A DNA stretch of 64,000 bases from Panonychus citri. Lineage: Eukaryota; Arthropoda; Arachnida; Trombidiformes; Tetranychidae. The position numbers and the translations under genes are program-made. Below the pieces are notes generated by a model, which searched no databases, had not been told where the DNA came from, and worked only from the letters and a program-made list of their open reading frames with translations. This document shows positions 60,404 through 64,000 of the stretch, in pieces; the first letter of the stretch is position 1; each line of letters opens with the position of its first letter. The DNA lies in contig NW_026515544.1 in the NCBI RefSeq assembly GCF_014898815.1, positions 2,046,001 through 2,110,000 on the forward strand, read 5' to 3'.

Positions 60404-63187
60404 TCAAATGTTCGGATCGGACGAAGCTGTTCCACCCTTCGAACCCATTCCAGAGGACATTCCTTCATATCCACTATCATCTTCCCCATATCGTCCAGAA
60501 GGTGACAAAGTTCGTGATCGCGCTCGAGCAGCTCCCATATCCAGATTATACTAAATTCCAAGTCGAAAAAAAAACCAAACAAAACAAAAAGTTATCAACT
60601 CGAAAATTTTTTTTTCGTAAACTACATTTTCCAAACATTAGATGGCGATATCAACAAACTTGTCTCTCGACAATTGGATTGCCATCTATTGGTGTTCCGA
60701 TCTATTAATGAATCTCATGCTAACTATTATTTAATATTCAGTCATTTAGGGTTGGTTAAAGATCAAATTAATCACCTTCGATGCACAGGTAATGCAACTA
60801 TCAACGGTACTGCATACGAACATCATCAAATTTTTAGTCTCCTTGATCACATTGTCAACTTTGGTAAAAGTGGCCGCTTTCCCGACGGTCGCTTGCTTAA
60901 CGGTAAATAGTAATTGCTGGACAAAAGTGGGAACTTTATCAAGATTATCGAGTAAATCCTTTTTAGCTAATCCACTTGGAATCTAAATTGGACAAAAAGA
61001 TCAAGAGGTGAAAGGTTATGATTAATTTTCTGTCAGGTTTTAGGTCTCTTTTTTATGGTCAAGTACCTGGTAGGAAAAATGTCGAACCAATTTGTAAAAC
61101 TTATTCGCTTCTTCGGCAAGAAATTCGGCCTGAGTGAAAAGATCTTGAGTAGTTTTAAGATCACCCTCACCACGGGTAAATTGGTTCATATTTAAGGCCA
61201 TTTGTGACATTGCTTTGGCCCTACGGACAATATCATTATCTTCCGATGAGGGATTACTATTTGTGGACCAGTTTTTATCAATCATCTCACCAGTTTCCAA
61301 ATCAATGGAACCAGGTAATTTATCAGCTCCTCCGCTAATCATTGAAGGATCATTGGGATCTAAATTTGATCCATTAGGTCCTAATATCACAGGTTGTTGC
61401 TGTTGGACAGTTAATTGTTGCTGTTGTTGTTGGGACAATGAGGATGATACCTGTTGCTGACCAGACTTAATATTACATTGACCAGTATTCGGATTATTAT
61501 TATTATTATTATATCGGACGGAACCACCAGGAGTGTTCATCATCATTGGACCAGAAAGGTAAGGGTTTAGGTCAAGTCCGGTTAAACATTCTCGAGTATC
61601 CTTACTATACTGATGGACATCACTGTAAAGGGTGATCCAAAAGTCAAGGAAAACCTCAAGATTATCTTTGGCAATACGAGAATTGGGATGAGCACATAAG
61701 GTAAAACAAGCGTTCAAAATTTGTGGGCTGAAAACGGTTATATGAGATTCGGTAACTTTTGAATAGATTTGAAGGGTTTCAGAGGTGGTTACGTTGTGTA
61801 TTAATCTGCACACCTCATCAACATGATCACAGTGATCGGTGAATATTTTAACATAATCGTTTAAACGTTCAGGGTCACCCGTTAAAAAGGTACTTCGAAG
61901 TTGATTAATTATATCAAATTCATCGGTTAATTTGAATAGTTCATCAGCTTGCTCTAAGGCAGTGTTTCGTAGCTGAACAATTCATAAAACAAAAGAAAGA
62001 GAGAGAGAGAGAGAGAGAAAAGTGACCATTAGTTTGACCAATCGATTGGATTGATTATGACAATTGAATCAACTAATTACCTGAAATTTAACATCGTTAA
62101 CTGATCGTAAAGTTTGTGAAATGGTTTCTTCCAGATCTACAGTTGTACTCGTTGATCCAGTTTCGTCCTAAAAAAAGTAAACCAATTGTATCAATTGAAA
62201 GTTTCTGTTTAATTGTGACTTGTAGTTAATTTATCAATCGTTTGACTTACAAGGCAAATTCCGATTCGAAGTAGCTGATTGAGCTCAAGTTTGGTACGAT
62301 CACAGAGTAATAATAATTTTTCACGATTCTCATGGCGAGTGTAAGCTGAATCGGTGAAATATTGGGTTAGTTCAACGAAAGCGTCAAAGGCACTAATTAA
62401 TCGTTCTTTGAATAATCCTTTACACAAAGTACCACGACTCATTTCAACCAATTCCTAAAATTAAAAGAATATGAAAAGTAAATGATAAGAACAAGTAATA
62501 TTTTATTTTTTTGCTATTCGACGAAAGGAAAAAAACATAATATTATACCTCGAATCTTCTGATTGCATTGAAAGTCGTCGGAAGAGGTTCATCGATATCA
62601 CCAATCCAATCAGTGGCTGGATTACAGGTTGAGGTTGGTGATGATGGATGATGTTGATGGTGATAACGTTGAGTGGATCTCATGTAACCAAGGTGACTGG
62701 ATGAAGATCGTCCATGGTGTTGGAACCTTCGGGAATCATCAACACCGGTGGAATCGATGTTTACAGCGGAAAATGATAATTCGGGTAGGACACTGTCTTT
62801 AATAACGCTGTGAATTGAGTCCATTGCACGTCTCATCTCAATGAAAACGATATCACGATTTTCTTTGGCACTTTCGCAATCAGGGTGACGAAGACAAGCT
62901 TTGGACGAAGTCAAAAGCATCATGGTTGACCTTTCAAGGAATCGACGAGCTGAACCCATCTCAGCGCGTCGCCTCTCATCCTTAATACACTTGATTTAAA
63001 ATTGGTAAAGAGAAACAATTAAGTTAATTACATGACAGAAAAACTAATCCAAACTCTAATTAGCACTTACACTTGAACGATCGGCAACATTGTGAGCAAG
63101 TTGAACCATTTCCGAGCCAAAGACAACATAAGCCTTCACGAACTCAGTGAAATTGGCAACATTTTCAAGTCTAAATCCGACTAACCC
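60404..63187 (-). CDS. alpha-Catulin: alpha-catulin (CTNNAL1, vinculin/alpha-catenin family), C-terminal part
   Basis: Seven exons, all phase 0: 63187-63071, 62980-62549, 62454-62251, 62167-62081, 61972-61067, 60982-60776 and 60550-60404; 699 residues. The N-terminal exons lie off the right edge. Vinculin-family helical bundles are evident; the wording is that of alpha-catulin rather than alpha-catenin: FLERSTMMLLTSSKACLRHPDCESAKEN, FTDSAYTRHENREKLLLLC, NSRIAKDNLEVF, MNQFTRGEGDLKTTQDL and a last helical segment KVDNVIKETKNLMMFVCS. Alpha-catulin is a cytoplasmic scaffold linked to Rho/dystrobrevin signalling and cytoskeleton. Unusual parts: a Ser/His linker in exon 2, a 100-residue Asn/Gln-rich insertion in the fifth listed exon, and a last exon encoding a basic then Gly/Ser-rich tail (residues 652-699) ending SSDPNI, supported by a strong polypyrimidine acceptor. 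The last exon is the least certain call. Confidence 0.9.
60639..60694. promoter_or_regulatory. inverted pair of CTCF-like TAGATGGC motifs
   Basis: TAGATGGC at 60639-60646 and GCCATCTA at 60681-60688, 34 bases apart, inside the last alpha-catulin intron. The right arm, read on the minus strand, is CACCAATAGATGGC, one base different from the arm at 45221-45234. Confidence 0.45.
61997..62018. repeat. (GA)n tract inside an alpha-catulin intron
   Basis: On the coding (minus) strand this is a (TC)n run within the 108-base intron 61973-62080, about 25-45 bases before the acceptor, so it may serve as part of the polypyrimidine tract. Confidence 0.8.
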
Positions 63188-64000
63188 CTAAGGGTAATTA
63201 AGATGGACAATAATTAATCAATTGTTACAATGTTATCAAGTCAATTGTGATTGGAAGCAAAAAAAAAATATTGATAAAATTGATGATGAAAGGAAACAGT
63301 TATGTTTACTTAATTCAATCACGTTCCAAGTTAATTGTAATCATTATCATGATGATCACTCAGAAACACTTTGTGTAAATGATTAACAACCATTTAAGTT
63401 GATGATTAAGATTGTAAGTTTATTATTATGATGACAATAACGATAAGGGTTTAGAGGTGAAAGTAATATAACTTGAGAAAATGACCTTTCCTTGATGATT
63501 ATTGTTATTCTGATGATGATTCTGAATATAATCATGATAAATTTGATACTTAGAGACACGATTACTTATGTTTGAATTATCATCTTAATCATCATCAATC
63601 ATCAAGTGATATCAATTGTAATCACCATGAGCAAAGTAAATACAATTTGATGAAAAGTTCAGTAGGAAAAAAATAATGATTCAGAGGATTTGGTTATCCA
63701 TAAAGAATCAGCATTCATCATGATATCTTAATAATTTGTGAGTTAAATTTCATCACTCGGAACAAAGGAGATGAAGAAAAAAGTTCTGACTTGACTGAAT
63801 ATTCATGAAAATGGTGAATCACAATGAACAAAAAAAAAACGAAAAAAGTTCTGAGAAAATAAAGTTTTTTCACCTAAAACTATTCTCTTGCAATTTCCTT
63901 GATATTTATCATGTTCATGATTCTGAGTGTTAATCATCAAGTTGTTACAATTAAACTGTGGATGATAATTGTCATCGAAATGGTTGATTGTTTAACTTAC
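63188..64000 (-). other. intron of alpha-catulin reaching exactly to the window edge
   Basis: The final ten bases read GTAAGTTAAA on the minus strand, a consensus 5' splice site starting at base 64000, so the preceding exon ends at the first base outside the window and this 813-base block is one intron. No coding content seen. Confidence 0.75.

Noticed and set aside
60410..60460. GGGTTCGAA on the minus strand as a tRNA T-arm
   Set aside because: No acceptor stem, D-arm or anticodon arm can be drawn around it; it lies in the alpha-catulin last exon. No other tRNA-like structure was found in the window.
60354..60551. Plus-strand open frame ending in ...VRDRARAAPISRLY
   Set aside because: Looks protein-like, but has no good plus-strand acceptor or neighbouring plus-strand exons; it is codon-aligned antisense of the minus-strand exon that continues alpha-catulin with a strong acceptor and matching phase.
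60674..60986. Two overlapping plus-strand frames of 64-78 codons
   Set aside because: Antisense shadows of the alpha-catulin exon 60982-60776.

Overview
This window is nuclear DNA from a compact, AT-rich arthropod genome. The genes have GT-AG introns, many only 66-180 bases long, and several proteins carry long poly-Gln, Asn, His or Ser runs. Introns and intergenic DNA are packed with AACAATTAA/TTAATTGTT-type words and with (CT)n and (GAT)n microsatellites. Gene content is animal and arthropod-like: a Yorkie/YAP, a class II PI3K, an Hr51/NR2E3 nuclear receptor, PRMT5, alpha-catulin. Ten genes in 64 kb and the base composition make me favour an acariform mite, possibly spider-mite-like; that placement is inference.

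Layout, left to right: (1) 2736-3074 (-), first coding exon of a CRAL-TRIO-type protein whose remainder lies off the left edge. (2) 6119-7606 (+), Yorkie/YAP in one uninterrupted exon with a long poly-Gln tract. (3) 8727-9662 (+), Nrdp1-like RING E3 ligase whose usual C-terminal domain is replaced by two membrane segments. (4) about 5 kb with no gene. (5) 14656-21873 (+), class II PI3K (Pi3K68D/PIK3C2) made of a 22-base coding exon plus one 5.7-kb exon. (6) 23727-24325 (-), an unrecognised secreted protein. (7) 27579-29279 (+), a short KATNIP-like (DUF4457) protein with a frame break inside a conserved block. (8) 29623-32013 (-), PRMT5, convergent with KATNIP. (9) 37840-44911 (+), a 10-exon Hr51/NR2E3 receptor. 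(10) 46960-56345 (-), cytochrome b561 in four exons spread over 9.4 kb by long introns. (11) 60404-63187 (-), the last seven exons of alpha-catulin; the next exon ends exactly at the right edge.

These are independent housekeeping, signalling and regulatory genes; no operon, CRISPR array, phage or intact transposon was seen. Several relate to known animal pathways: YAP (Hippo output), alpha-catulin (alpha-catenin-like, actin/junction/Rho signalling), class II PI3K (endosomal lipid signalling), KATNIP (cilia and microtubules).

Points most worth a second look: the +1 frame break at an ACA-TGA in the KATNIP-like gene; the RING ligase with a substituted transmembrane tail; intronless or nearly intronless YAP and PI3K-C2; CTCF-like CACCAANAGATGGC motifs, two of them in inverted pairs; a His/Ser insertion inside the nuclear-receptor ligand-binding domain; the unknown secreted protein; and the pervasive TAATTG word that often directly follows 5' splice sites.
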